Part shown: in pieces, positions 42,836-50,988 of the stretch | Position numbering within the stretch: position 1 is the stretch's first letter | Layout: every line of letters begins with the position of its first letter | NCBI GenBank assembly: GCA_963205005.1 | Contig: CAUJHW010000070.1 | Location: 58,807-122,806, forward strand | DNA from: Pseudomonadota bacterium | Lineage (GTDB): Bacteria; Pseudomonadota; Alphaproteobacteria; Caulobacterales; Caulobacteraceae | Direction: 5' to 3' | Length of the DNA stretch: 64,000 nucleotides | Position numbers and translations under genes: made by a program | Notes under the pieces: model-generated | The model's input: the letters and a program-made list of their open reading frames with translations, nothing else | The model's database searches: none | What the model was told of the DNA's origin: nothing

Positions 42836-43378
42836 CTACCTGCCTGCCACGATAAGCGCTGCAGCGGCGAACAGGCCGAAGAGCGCGGGCGCTGCCGTCA
42901 GCACCATCCCGAAGGCGCGACCTGAAGCGCCCCGGCTGTATCCCCAGGCGAAGGCAATCCTCCCCGCCAGGTAGATCGCCACCATCGCCGGGAGCAGGAC
43001 CAATTCGGCGTCCCTGAGCACCACGCTCAGGATGAGGTGAACACCGACAAAGAGCACCGTCTGCTCCAGCGAGTTCTGCAGAACCGCCGCAGGGATCGCC
43101 AGTCTGTCGCTGGGCAGTCCGTATGCCGAGCCCCGGATGTCAGCCGGGGACCTGAAACGACCGCTTGAGACGGCACGGATCGCCCCAGCCAACCAGAGGA
43201 AGACTGGGAACTCTGCTTTTAGGGCGTAGGCGAGCCGGTCGCCCGCCGACAAACCTTCTTCTATCCCGACGAACGCAGGAGGGAGCCAAAGCCAAGCCGC
43301 CGTCATCGTGCCAACGGCAAGCAGCAGCGCGAGGGCGCCGCCGCGCAGAATTCCCTTTTGATCGGTCGATAACGCCAC
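42836..43378 (-). CDS. MAPEG-like membrane protein
   Basis: A 180-residue protein with about four membrane helices. The C-terminal part matches MAPEG proteins: VLQNSLEQTVLFVGVHLILS, then AIYLAGRIAFAWGYSRGASG. MAPEG enzymes are glutathione-dependent or uncharacterised membrane proteins. The GTG at 43378 follows a GGAG and is chosen over the frame to 43504, whose start is unlike the family. Role in the metal island unknown. Confidence 0.75.
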   Translation of the reverse strand: MALSTDQKGILRGGALALLLAVGTMTAAWLWLPPAFVGIEEGLSAGDRLAYALKAEFPVFLWLAGAIRAVSSGRFRSPADIRGSAYGLPSDRLAIPAAVLQNSLEQTVLFVGVHLILSVVLRDAELVLLPAMVAIYLAGRIAFAWGYSRGASGRAFGMVLTAAPALFGLFAAAALIVAGR

Positions 43379-43620
43379 GCGGTATCTCCGGTTGACCGGC
43401 GAGCTAGGATGCCTGGCGCCCTGGTGACAAGAGGCAGCGACGCGTCTGGGTGGCCTTATCGACTGTCTCGATCCCCGCCCGCATTCGCAACTCTCCACGG
43501 CCATCGCCCAACTGATGCTTTGCTTGAACCGTATCCTCGCGCTTTGTCGCTGCGGTCATGCTTATGATCGACGACCGCCGGTCATGATCGAGTCACAGCT
43601 GGCTGCGGCCGACTCCCCGC

Positions 43621-44625
43621 TCAGAACCAGGCGCGGACGCCGAAGATAAAGCGCGTTTCCTCAAGGTGCTCGCCGGCAGCGCGGGCAAAGTCGGCGGTCT
43701 GACCAAGGCGGCGCGTGTAGCTGACGCCGACAAAGGGCGCGAACTCGCGGCGGATCTCGTAGCGAAGGCGCAGGCCGAATTCGGCGGTGGACAATCCCGA
43801 ACCGACGCCGGTCTCCCGCACATCCTGTGCGGCGAAGTCAAGCTCGGCCCGAGGCTGCAGGATGAGGCGCTGGGTGAAGCGCAAGTCGGTGCTGCCCTCG
43901 ATCCGTGCGAGCAGGTCGCCGCGGTCCGAGAGGAACAGGGCCACGTCCGCTTCGAACCAGTACGGAAACAGAGACTCCACGCCGACGGTAAGGTAGGCGC
44001 GCCCACGCGGTTCAAAGTCGTACCGGACGCCCGCCTGGACGTCGGTGTAACGGGCGACCGCCCGCGAATACAGCGCCTGAACCTCCGCCTCTTCCGTCCC
44101 GCCGCCACGACGGCCCTCGCCTTCGGTCTTGAACACGAAGCGGTTGATGTCGCCGCCGTACCATGCCTCGCCTTCCCAACGGTAGCCGTCCCCCTCGGGG
44201 CTGTACTCCAAGAGGTCGGCCATCACCTTGGCGACCCGCCCTCCCCCATGCTCCGCACGAAGCACGCCCCGGGCGGCGGCCATGGGCGCGGCGCCGAACA
44301 CCCGATCCGCCGCATTGTCCATCGGTGGCGGTGGCGGCGGCCCCCCGCCGACCGGAAGGTGCGCGGCCGTCTTCGGCGCGGTCGTCGCCATCGCGTGGCC
44401 CGCGTGCGGGTCGGCCGGGGCGGCTGGCATCGCGTGCCCGGCGTGAGGATCGGCGGCGACAGGCGCTGCCGGCATGACGTGACCAGCGTGTGGATCGGGT
44501 GCCGGCTTGGCTGGCGGCCTCGGCGCGGCGGGCGCGGCCGACGTCTGATGGCCCGCGTGCGGGTCCTGGGCCAGAGCCGGCGTCGCAAGGGGCGTTGAGG
44601 CCAGGATGAGCAGGGCAAGACGCAT
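43621..44625 (-). CDS. copB: Copper resistance outer-membrane protein CopB
   Basis: A 334-residue CopB/PcoB protein. After a signal peptide (about 1-20) comes a low-complexity region with five DPHAGH repeats rich in His and Met, then the CopB beta-barrel domain (DLLEYSPEGDGYRWEGEAWY to the C-terminal RFIFGVRAWF). It should bind or sequester copper at the outer membrane. The ATG overlaps the copA stop as TGATG, so it is translationally coupled to copA; a GTG one codon upstream is possible. Confidence 0.93.
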   Translation of the reverse strand: MRLALLILASTPLATPALAQDPHAGHQTSAAPAAPRPPAKPAPDPHAGHVMPAAPVAADPHAGHAMPAAPADPHAGHAMATTAPKTAAHLPVGGGPPPPPPMDNAADRVFGAAPMAAARGVLRAEHGGGRVAKVMADLLEYSPEGDGYRWEGEAWYGGDINRFVFKTEGEGRRGGGTEEAEVQALYSRAVARYTDVQAGVRYDFEPRGRAYLTVGVESLFPYWFEADVALFLSDRGDLLARIEGSTDLRFTQRLILQPRAELDFAAQDVRETGVGSGLSTAEFGLRLRYEIRREFAPFVGVSYTRRLGQTADFARAAGEHLEETRFIFGVRAWF

Positions 44626-46424
44626 CACGCGCCCTCCCCACGCAGGGGACGCACCTTGAACACCTGAAACATCCCGGCATGCATGTGGTAGAGCATGTGG
44701 CAGTGGAAGGCCCAGTCGCCGCCCTCGCCGGTGACGTCGAAGGTGACCTTCCCGCCGGGTTGAACAATGACGGTATGCTTGCGGGGCAGATGCCCGACCT
44801 CCGCGTGCAACAGCTCGAAGAAGTGCCCGTGCAGATGGACGGGGTGGGCCATCATGGTGTCGTTCACCAGGGTGACCCGTACGCGCTCACCGTCCCGCAG
44901 GGCGTAGGGCGCTGGCTTTTCGCTGAACTTCCGGCCGTCGAACCCCCACATGAACCGTTCCATGTTGCCGGTCAGGCGGATCTCCATCGCCCGCTCGGGC
45001 GCGCGTTGGTCGGGGTTCGGCTCCAGGGCGACGAGGTCCTTGTAGACCAGCACCCGGTGGCCGACGCTTTCCAGTCCCTGTCCCGGCTCCCCTGTGCGGT
45101 CGATGGGCATGGGCGCGATCATCTGCACGCCGGGCCCCAGCTTGACCTGCGGGGCGTTCGCCGCGTCCAGCATGTCCATCTCCATGCCGCCCATCGCATC
45201 CGAGCCGCGGATGCGGGGCGCCGCCATCCCCGGTAAAGCGGCTGCCCCCACGCCAGGTCCCATCGCCGCGTGATCCATCGCGCCGCCGTGGGCGGCCATA
45301 TCCATGCCCATGTCCTTCATGGTGGCCAGCGGACGTTCGCGCAGCGGCGGGACGGCGACGGTCATGCCGCGCCGCGGCGCCAGGGTGGCCCTGCCCATGC
45401 CGGACCGATCGGCGGCTTCGGAGACGATGGTGAAGGCGCGATCATCCATCGGATGGACGATCACGTCATAGGTTTCGGCGTTGCCGATATGGAACTCGTC
45501 GACCTCGACGGGGCGCACGTTCTGGCCGTCCGCTTGCACGACCTTCATCCGCAGTCCGGGGATGCGGATATTGAAGATCATCTGCGCCGCGGCATTGATG
45601 AATCTCAGCCGCACGCGCTCGCCGGGCTTGAACAGCGCCGTCCAGTTGTCCCGGGGACCGTGGCCGTTGATGAGGAACTGCATCACCGCGCCGGTGACGT
45701 CGGAGATATCGGTGGGATCCATGAGCATCTTGGCCCACTCGACCCGCTCCTGCAGGGTCTGGTCACTCCCGGCCAACAGGCCCGCGATCGTCTGACGCTG
45801 GAAGTTGAAGACGCCGGACTGTTGCTTGAGTCTTTGGAAGATATTGTGCGGGTGCATGTGGCTGAAATCCGAAAGGACCAGCACATGCTCGCGGTCAAAG
45901 GGCTCCGGCTCCGGCCCAGCGGGATCGATGATCATCGGCCCGTAGTGCCCCTCGGCCTCCTGGAGGCCGGAGTGGCTGTGATACCAATAAGTCCCGGACT
46001 GCCTTAGCGGGAACTCATAGACGAAGGTGTCGCCAGGGCGGATCCCGGGGAAGCTGACGCCGGGCACGCCATCCATGTGAAACGGCACGAGCAGACCGTG
46101 CCAGTGGATCGAAGTGTCTTCCTTGAGCGTGTTGGTGACGGATAGCCGGACGTTCTGGCCTTCCTTCAGGCGGATCAGCGGGCCGGGCACGGTCCCGTTG
46201 ATGGTCACCGCGTGGGCCGGCCGGCCGTCCACCCGGATCGCGGCGTGGCCGATGGTGAGCTTGATGTCCTCGCCCGTGAGCGTGGGCAGCGTCGGCAGTC
46301 CCCGCGCAGCGCTCTGCGCCCAGGCCGGAAACAGCGAACTGAGCGCCGCCCCACCCCCGAGCGCCAGCGCCCCGCGGAGGACCTCCCGGCGCGCCGCGAC
46401 GCTCAACGGCCACGCTCCAGCCAC
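44625..46424 (-). CDS. copA: CopA-type multicopper oxidase
   Basis: A 599-residue periplasmic multicopper oxidase with a Tat-type signal (AARREVLRGALALGGG). Copper ligands are complete: SIHWHGLLV, YWYHSHSGLQ, HPVHLHGHFFELLH and HCHMLYHMHAGMFQ. Two Met-rich patches (MKDMGMDMAAHGG, MGGMEMDML) are typical of CopA/PcoA and bind extra copper. It should oxidise Cu(I) in the periplasm. The start is uncertain: GTG at 46424 is given, TTG at 46406 is also plausible, and the frame extends to 46535 into the arm repeats. First gene of a copA-copB transcript. Confidence 0.93.
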   Translation of the reverse strand: MAGAWPLSVAARREVLRGALALGGGAALSSLFPAWAQSAARGLPTLPTLTGEDIKLTIGHAAIRVDGRPAHAVTINGTVPGPLIRLKEGQNVRLSVTNTLKEDTSIHWHGLLVPFHMDGVPGVSFPGIRPGDTFVYEFPLRQSGTYWYHSHSGLQEAEGHYGPMIIDPAGPEPEPFDREHVLVLSDFSHMHPHNIFQRLKQQSGVFNFQRQTIAGLLAGSDQTLQERVEWAKMLMDPTDISDVTGAVMQFLINGHGPRDNWTALFKPGERVRLRFINAAAQMIFNIRIPGLRMKVVQADGQNVRPVEVDEFHIGNAETYDVIVHPMDDRAFTIVSEAADRSGMGRATLAPRRGMTVAVPPLRERPLATMKDMGMDMAAHGGAMDHAAMGPGVGAAALPGMAAPRIRGSDAMGGMEMDMLDAANAPQVKLGPGVQMIAPMPIDRTGEPGQGLESVGHRVLVYKDLVALEPNPDQRAPERAMEIRLTGNMERFMWGFDGRKFSEKPAPYALRDGERVRVTLVNDTMMAHPVHLHGHFFELLHAEVGHLPRKHTVIVQPGGKVTFDVTGEGGDWAFHCHMLYHMHAGMFQVFKVRPLRGEGA

Positions 46425-46517
46425 GTGATCAGCTCGGCAACCTTCCCTTCGGACGCATGCGAATGATCGGCCAGCGTAGCGCGAGAACGGCGGTGTTCTC
46501 ATGCCGTTTCGGTTTAA

Positions 46518-46559
46518 CCCCAACCTAAACCCCAACCTAATGCCTGATTTAGGTTGGGG
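46518..46559. repeat. Right integrase arm-type repeats
   Basis: Two direct CCCCAACCTA copies (46518-46527, 46530-46539) and one inverted copy (46550-46559) lie 37-78 bases inside attR. They mirror the three copies near attL. Confidence 0.7.
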
Positions 46560-46595
46560 AGACCCCGGAGGGGAGGGTTACCTCATTGAGTTTTA

Positions 46596-46650
46596 TGGAG
46601 AAAATGGCGCGCCCGGAACGATTCGAACGTCCGACCCTCAGATTCGTAGT
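46596..46650. repeat. Right attachment site (attR) within tRNA-Arg
   Basis: Fifty-five bases identical to 17175-17229: nine bases of flank plus the 3' 46 nucleotides of tRNA-Arg(ACG). This copy completes the functional tRNA, so the element carried its own replacement 3' end. Confidence 0.95.
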
Positions 46651-46681
46651 CTGATGCTCTATCCAGCTGAGCTACGGGCGC
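46605..46681 (-). tRNA. tRNA-Arg (anticodon ACG)
   Basis: A 77-nucleotide cloverleaf can be drawn: acceptor GCGCCCG/CGGGCGC, D-arm GCTC/GAGC, anticodon stem TCAGA/TCTGA with loop CTACGAA, T-arm GGACG/CGTTC with TTCGAAT, discriminator G and an encoded CCA. Anticodon ACG reads arginine CGN codons after conversion to inosine. It is the integration target of the metal-resistance element. Confidence 0.97.
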
Positions 46682-46765
46682 GCAGTGCCTCTCGGCAAGG
46701 GCGCGGAACCTAGTCGCGGGCGGGACGGAGCGCAAGGCCCCGTCCCGTCGTTTTTTCAGAAGAGC

Positions 46766-48046
46766 CTACCGGGGGAACGGCAGGCCGCCGCCGAGGATGC
46801 CCTTGCGGAGGATATCCGCGGCGCTGGGCGCCCTGGGCGGCTTCTGGCCGGGCGGGGGCTGCTGGCCGGGCGCGGCGGCCGCGCCGCGGCTGGAACGGCC
46901 ACCGCCGCCCATCATCTCGTTCATGTCCATGCCCAGAAGGCCGCCGGTGGAGGAGCGGTAGCGGACCTTCACAGCCCACTGCTGGTTCCAGGTGATCTTC
47001 GGATCGGCCGGCCGGGGCGGATAGACGAAGTTGGCCTCGCCGCCATAGGCCGCCAGCTGCACCATGGCCTGGGGCGCGGCGTCGATCACTTCCTTGGGCA
47101 CGGAGCAGGCCCGGGTGGCGGGTCCCATCAGGGCCTTCGAGGCCACCAGCCGGTTGATGTCGCCCTGGGTCAGGTAGTCCGGCATGGCGAAGGCCGCGGC
47201 CTGGGTCTCCGACGACGTCCACATGACCATGGTCTCGCCATCGCCGCCGCCGATCGCGGTGGCCAGATAGGCCTGGGCGTTGCCCACCAGGTTCCAGCCG
47301 AGGTTGGCCCAGCCGCCGGGCGCCTTGGCGTTGGTGGTCAGGTTGAGCGGGCCGAGGAAGTCCTGGTCCTCCTCCAGCGAGAAGTTGATCTCGGGGCTGT
47401 AGTTGCCGCGGATGGTGTGGGCGCCGATCAGCGAGCCCTGGGACGGGACTGTCGTGCGGGTCTTCTCGTTCGGCCATTCGCCGTAGGTCTTGTTGCGCGA
47501 GACCGAGGGCGGGTTCATCGGGCGATAGTCGATACCCCGGAAGGCGGCCATGCCGGCGGGAACCTGGCCGGCGGCCATCTTGGCGAAATCGATCACCACC
47601 GGCTGGCCGGGCCGGGCGTGCTCGCCGCAGCCCCAGAAGATCAGCAGCCGGCCGCGCGGCTTCTGGAAATCAGGCGGAAGCTGGTCCGGTTCGCGCGACG
47701 GCTCGCGCGGCGTGATCTTCGGGGTCAGCAGCGGCAGGGCGGCGCCGGCCTGGAGGCCCTGCGGCGGCAGGTGGTCGGCGGCCGGGGCGGCGCTGGTCTG
47801 GCTGGAGCCGAGCTGCAGGGTCAGCGACTTGTTGGCTCCGCCTCCGCCGCCCATCATCTGGCGCATCATCGCCATCGGGTTCGGCGCGCCGCCCCCGGCG
47901 GTGGGCATGCCGAAGCCGGTCTGGGTCTGGGCGCTCATCCAGTAGACGGCGACGGGACCGGTCACCTTCTGCTGCGGCTGGGCCGTGGCGGCGGTGGCGG
48001 CGGCGGCGACGCCGGCGATGAGGGCGATCCTGCGTCCCAGTCCCAT
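46766..48046 (-). CDS. Secreted hypothetical protein, Met/Gly-rich
   Basis: A 426-residue protein with signal peptide (about 1-22, ending ATAQP). It has two Met/Gly-rich low-complexity tracts (MAMMRQMMGGGGG near 60, MDMNEMMGGGG near 380) and a proline-rich tail. The middle (RGRLLIFWGCGEHARPGQPV and GPLNLTTNAKAPGGWANLGW) is beta-rich. No family is recognised; similar proteins are probably limited to Caulobacterales. It is the first chromosomal gene beyond the tRNA. Confidence 0.8.
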   Translation of the reverse strand: MGLGRRIALIAGVAAAATAATAQPQQKVTGPVAVYWMSAQTQTGFGMPTAGGGAPNPMAMMRQMMGGGGGANKSLTLQLGSSQTSAAPAADHLPPQGLQAGAALPLLTPKITPREPSREPDQLPPDFQKPRGRLLIFWGCGEHARPGQPVVIDFAKMAAGQVPAGMAAFRGIDYRPMNPPSVSRNKTYGEWPNEKTRTTVPSQGSLIGAHTIRGNYSPEINFSLEEDQDFLGPLNLTTNAKAPGGWANLGWNLVGNAQAYLATAIGGGDGETMVMWTSSETQAAAFAMPDYLTQGDINRLVASKALMGPATRACSVPKEVIDAAPQAMVQLAAYGGEANFVYPPRPADPKITWNQQWAVKVRYRSSTGGLLGMDMNEMMGGGGRSSRGAAAAPGQQPPPGQKPPRAPSAADILRKGILGGGLPFPR

Positions 48047-48083
48047 GGGTTAGTCTCCTGAACCTGTTTTCAGAGCGAGGCTA

Positions 48084-49118
48084 TCAGCCGCCGTCAGACC
48101 CCGGAAGGTCCCGCCAGCAGGGGACATACGCGTCCGGCCACGGCGTGGCTTCAAACACCCCGCGCGCCACGGCGCGGGCCAGGGCGTCGGCGGCCAGCGC
48201 CCCCAGCCGGGCCAGCGTGTAGTCCACGGGCCCCTCCAGCGGCCGGCGGCCGGTGGACAGCGCGAACACCACGTCTCCGTCGAACGGGGCGTGGATCGGG
48301 CGAATGGCGCGGGCCAGACCGTCCTGGGCCATGACCGCGAACCGCTTGGCCTGGGCGGGGGTGAGGATGGCGTCGGTGGCGACGCAGGCGATGGTGGTGT
48401 TGCGGGTCTCGGCCGGCCGCTTGGCCGAGCCCCACTGGTCCGGTCCGGCGACCAGCCCGCCGGGCCCCAGCCCGCCGAACTCCCCGTCCAGTTCATAGGG
48501 CGCCGCCCAGAAGGTGCGGCCGCCGGGCGCGATCACCGAGCCCCAGCTGTTCACCGCCACCACCGCGCCCACCGTGTAGCCGTCATGGGTGACCACCGAG
48601 GCCGAGCCTGTGCCGCCCTTGAGCCCGCCGGCCATGGCGCCATAGCCGGCGCCGGCCGTGCCGAGGACGAAGTCGAGGTCCGCCGCGGCGATCGCCGCAC
48701 GCCCCAGATCGCGGTAGGGCGGCGCCTCGCCCCAGCTCTTGTCGCCGCCGTTGGCTACGTCGAACAGGATCGCCCCCGGCACCACCGGCGACTTGGGGAT
48801 TCCCGCCACCAGTCCGAAGCCGCGCCCGCGTGCGCCCAGCCAGCTGACCACCCCGTCGGCGGCGGCGAGGCCATAGACCGAGCCGCCGGACAGGACCACG
48901 GCGTCCACCGCCTCCACCAGATTCTCGGGCGCGAGCGCGTCGGTCTCGCGGGTGCCCGGGGCCCCGCCGCGCACGTCACAGGCCGCGACCGCGCGCTCGT
49001 CTGGCACGATCACGGTGACCCCGGTGCGCACCCCGGCGTCCTGCGCCTGCCCAACCCTTAGGCCGGGAACGTCGGTGATCAGGTTTCCCGGACCCGGACC
49101 GGGGCGATTTGCGTCCAT
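48084..49118 (-). CDS. P1-family (DmpA/NylC-type) peptidase
   Basis: A 344-residue N-terminal-nucleophile hydrolase. The opening ITDVPGLRVGQAQDAGVRTG and AVVLSGGSVYGLAAADGVVS are typical. The self-cleavage site is in ETRNTTIACVATDA, where the nucleophile is Thr as in NylC-type enzymes rather than Ser as in DmpA. The precursor is cut into alpha and beta chains there. Possible activities are beta-aminopeptidase or cleavage of small amides; the substrate is unknown. Divergent from the gamma-glutamyltransferase gene by 86 bases. Confidence 0.88.
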   Translation of the reverse strand: MDANRPGPGPGNLITDVPGLRVGQAQDAGVRTGVTVIVPDERAVAACDVRGGAPGTRETDALAPENLVEAVDAVVLSGGSVYGLAAADGVVSWLGARGRGFGLVAGIPKSPVVPGAILFDVANGGDKSWGEAPPYRDLGRAAIAAADLDFVLGTAGAGYGAMAGGLKGGTGSASVVTHDGYTVGAVVAVNSWGSVIAPGGRTFWAAPYELDGEFGGLGPGGLVAGPDQWGSAKRPAETRNTTIACVATDAILTPAQAKRFAVMAQDGLARAIRPIHAPFDGDVVFALSTGRRPLEGPVDYTLARLGALAADALARAVARGVFEATPWPDAYVPCWRDLPGSDGG

Positions 49119-49204
49119 TTGAGGGACCTCGCACGACGGGAGGTTTGTTGTCCACGCGCGGCGGCGGCTATGGTCGCGCCGGTCCCTGAAGGAGCGTCCT
49201 GTCC

Positions 49205-50911
49205 GTGAAGCTGAAGTCCGTGTTCGCCGCGCTGGTTCTCACCACCGCCCTGGCCGCCTGCGCCACCCCGCAGGTCGCCGTGTCCCAGCCCGCCGCCAAG
49301 TCGCAGGGCATGGTGGCCGCGGCCAATCCCCTGGCGGTTGAGGCCGGGCTGAAGGTCCTGCGCGCCGGCGGCACGGCGGTGGACGCAGCGGTCGCCGTCC
49401 AGGCGACCCTGGGCCTGGTCGAGCCGCAGAGCTCGGGCCTCGGCGGCGGTTCGTTCCTGACCTACTACGATGCGAAGACGAAGGCGGTGACCGCCTACAA
49501 CGGCCGCGAGACCGCTCCGATGGCGGCGACGCCCCAGCTCTTCTACGGCGACGACGGCAAGCCGCTGAATCGGATGACCGCCATTCTCAGCGGCCGCTCC
49601 ACCGGCGTGCCCGGCGCCATCGCCATGCTGCACATGGCCCAGGGCCAGCATGGCAAGCTGGCCTGGAAGGACCTGTTCGGCGAGGCCGAGCGGCTGGCCG
49701 ACGGCGGTTTCCCCGCCCCCCGGCGCATGGCGGCGGCCGCGGCCAGCAGCGCGGGCCAGGCCCAGACCCCCGACGCCGTCGCCTACTTCACCAAGCCGGA
49801 CGGGACCAGGATCCAGCCGGGCGACATCATGAAGAACCCGGCGTACGCCGCCACGATCCGCCGGATCGCCGCAGAGGGGCCGAAGGCGCTTCTCGAGGGC
49901 CCGATCGCCGAGGCCATCGTCGCCAAGGTGCATGAGGGCGCCTATCCGGGTTCACTGACGCTGGCGGACCTGAAGGCCTACAGGCCCAAGGCCACGCCCG
50001 GCCTCTGCCGGCCCTACCGCGCCTATGTCGTCTGCGTTCCGAACGCGCCTTCGGGTGGCCCGGCAGTGCTGGAGGGCCTGGGGCTGCTGCAGAACACCGC
50101 CATCGCCAGCCACCGCAACGACGCGGAAGGCTGGTACCTGCTCAGCCAGGCCAGCCGGCTCATGTACGCCGACCGCGACCGCTATATCGGCGATCCGGAC
50201 TTCGTCGACGTGCCGGTCGAAGGTCTGCTGGATCCCGCCTATCTCGCAGCGCGGGCGAAGCTGATCGGCCCCGTCGCCGACCCCGCCCCCGTCGCGCCCG
50301 GCAAGCCGAAGGGCGCCGGCGTCCGCGCGCCTGACCGCACCCAGGAGCCCGGCGGCACCACCCATCTGGTGATCGTCGACAAATGGGGCAATGTGGTCTC
50401 GATGACCACCACGGTGGAGAGCATCTTCGGCTCGGGCCGCATGGTCCACGGCTTCTTCCTCAACAACCAGCTCACCGACTTCTCGTTCACGTTCAACGAC
50501 CGCGACGGCGCGCCCACCGCCAATGCCGTCGGCCCCGGCAAGCGGCCCCGCTCGTCCATGGCCCCGGCCATCGTGCTGGACCGGCAGAACCGCTTCGTGG
50601 CGGCCGTAGGCTCGCCCGGCGGCCCGTCCATCCTGGCCTACAACCTGAAGGCCCTGGTGGGCATGCTGGACTGGAAGATGCCGGTGCAGGAGGCCATTGC
50701 CCTGCCGAACCTGATCGCCGGCGGCAGCTTCTACGCCGCAGAGGTGGACAAGTTCGCGCCCGAGATCCGCGCGGGGCTGGAAGCCCGCGGCGTCAAACTG
50801 AGCGCCGGCTTCGGAGCCGAGGGGTCGGGCCTGCATGGCGTCGAGGTCACCCCGGAGGGCCTGCGCGGCGGCGCCGACCCCCGCCGCGAGGGCGTCGCCA
50901 AGGCGCCGTAA
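49205..50911 (+). CDS. ggt: Gamma-glutamyltransferase
   Basis: A 568-residue enzyme of normal length, with a GTG start after AAGGAG. It has a lipobox (ALAAC at about residue 19), so it is probably a lipoprotein. The autoprocessing site and nucleophile Thr are in QEPGGTTHLVIVDKWGNVVS; the substrate loop GSGRMVHGFFLNNQLTDF and the oxyanion-region GKRPRSSMAP are present. It hydrolyses glutathione and other gamma-glutamyl compounds in the periplasm. The gene ends at a strong bidirectional hairpin shared with the convergent kinase gene. Confidence 0.95.
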   Translation: MKLKSVFAALVLTTALAACATPQVAVSQPAAKSQGMVAAANPLAVEAGLKVLRAGGTAVDAAVAVQATLGLVEPQSSGLGGGSFLTYYDAKTKAVTAYNGRETAPMAATPQLFYGDDGKPLNRMTAILSGRSTGVPGAIAMLHMAQGQHGKLAWKDLFGEAERLADGGFPAPRRMAAAAASSAGQAQTPDAVAYFTKPDGTRIQPGDIMKNPAYAATIRRIAAEGPKALLEGPIAEAIVAKVHEGAYPGSLTLADLKAYRPKATPGLCRPYRAYVVCVPNAPSGGPAVLEGLGLLQNTAIASHRNDAEGWYLLSQASRLMYADRDRYIGDPDFVDVPVEGLLDPAYLAARAKLIGPVADPAPVAPGKPKGAGVRAPDRTQEPGGTTHLVIVDKWGNVVSMTTTVESIFGSGRMVHGFFLNNQLTDFSFTFNDRDGAPTANAVGPGKRPRSSMAPAIVLDRQNRFVAAVGSPGGPSILAYNLKALVGMLDWKMPVQEAIALPNLIAGGSFYAAEVDKFAPEIRAGLEARGVKLSAGFGAEGSGLHGVEVTPEGLRGGADPRREGVAKAP

Positions 50912-50941
50912 AGGCCGTACTCAGGTCGCGGTCACCAACTT

Positions 50942-50973
50942 CCGCTCATCCCGGCGAATGCCGGGATGAGCGG
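50942..50973. terminator. Bidirectional hairpin between ggt and the kinase gene
   Basis: A perfect 14-bp palindrome (CCGCTCATCCCGGC / GCCGGGATGAGCGG) with loop GAAT lies between two convergent stops. The core CCGGCgaatGCCGG matches the repeats at 62470 and 62556, so it also belongs to a dispersed REP-like family. Confidence 0.75.
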
Positions 50974-50988
50974 GATTGAGCATAGGTT

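Larger units (their letters stand above)
17175..46650. mobile_element. 29.5-kb integrative and mobilizable element in tRNA-Arg(ACG), metal-resistance cargo
   Basis: Perfect 55-bp direct repeats bound the region and the right copy completes an intact tRNA-Arg(ACG). A tyrosine integrase gene begins 185 bases inside the left repeat. The element carries ParA/RHH, an AlpA-like protein, an AbiE toxin-antitoxin pair, relaxase, MobC, and Zn/Cd/Co and Cu resistance genes. There are no type IV secretion or coupling-protein genes, so it is classed as mobilizable rather than self-transmissible. CCCCAACCTA repeats sit just inside both ends. Confidence 0.9.

Noticed and set aside
46425..46517. Short minus-strand coding-like tail ending just before copA
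   Set aside because: A frame ending at about 46405 reads for roughly 30 codons, but no start or domain is visible and it runs into the arm repeats, so it was not listed as a gene.
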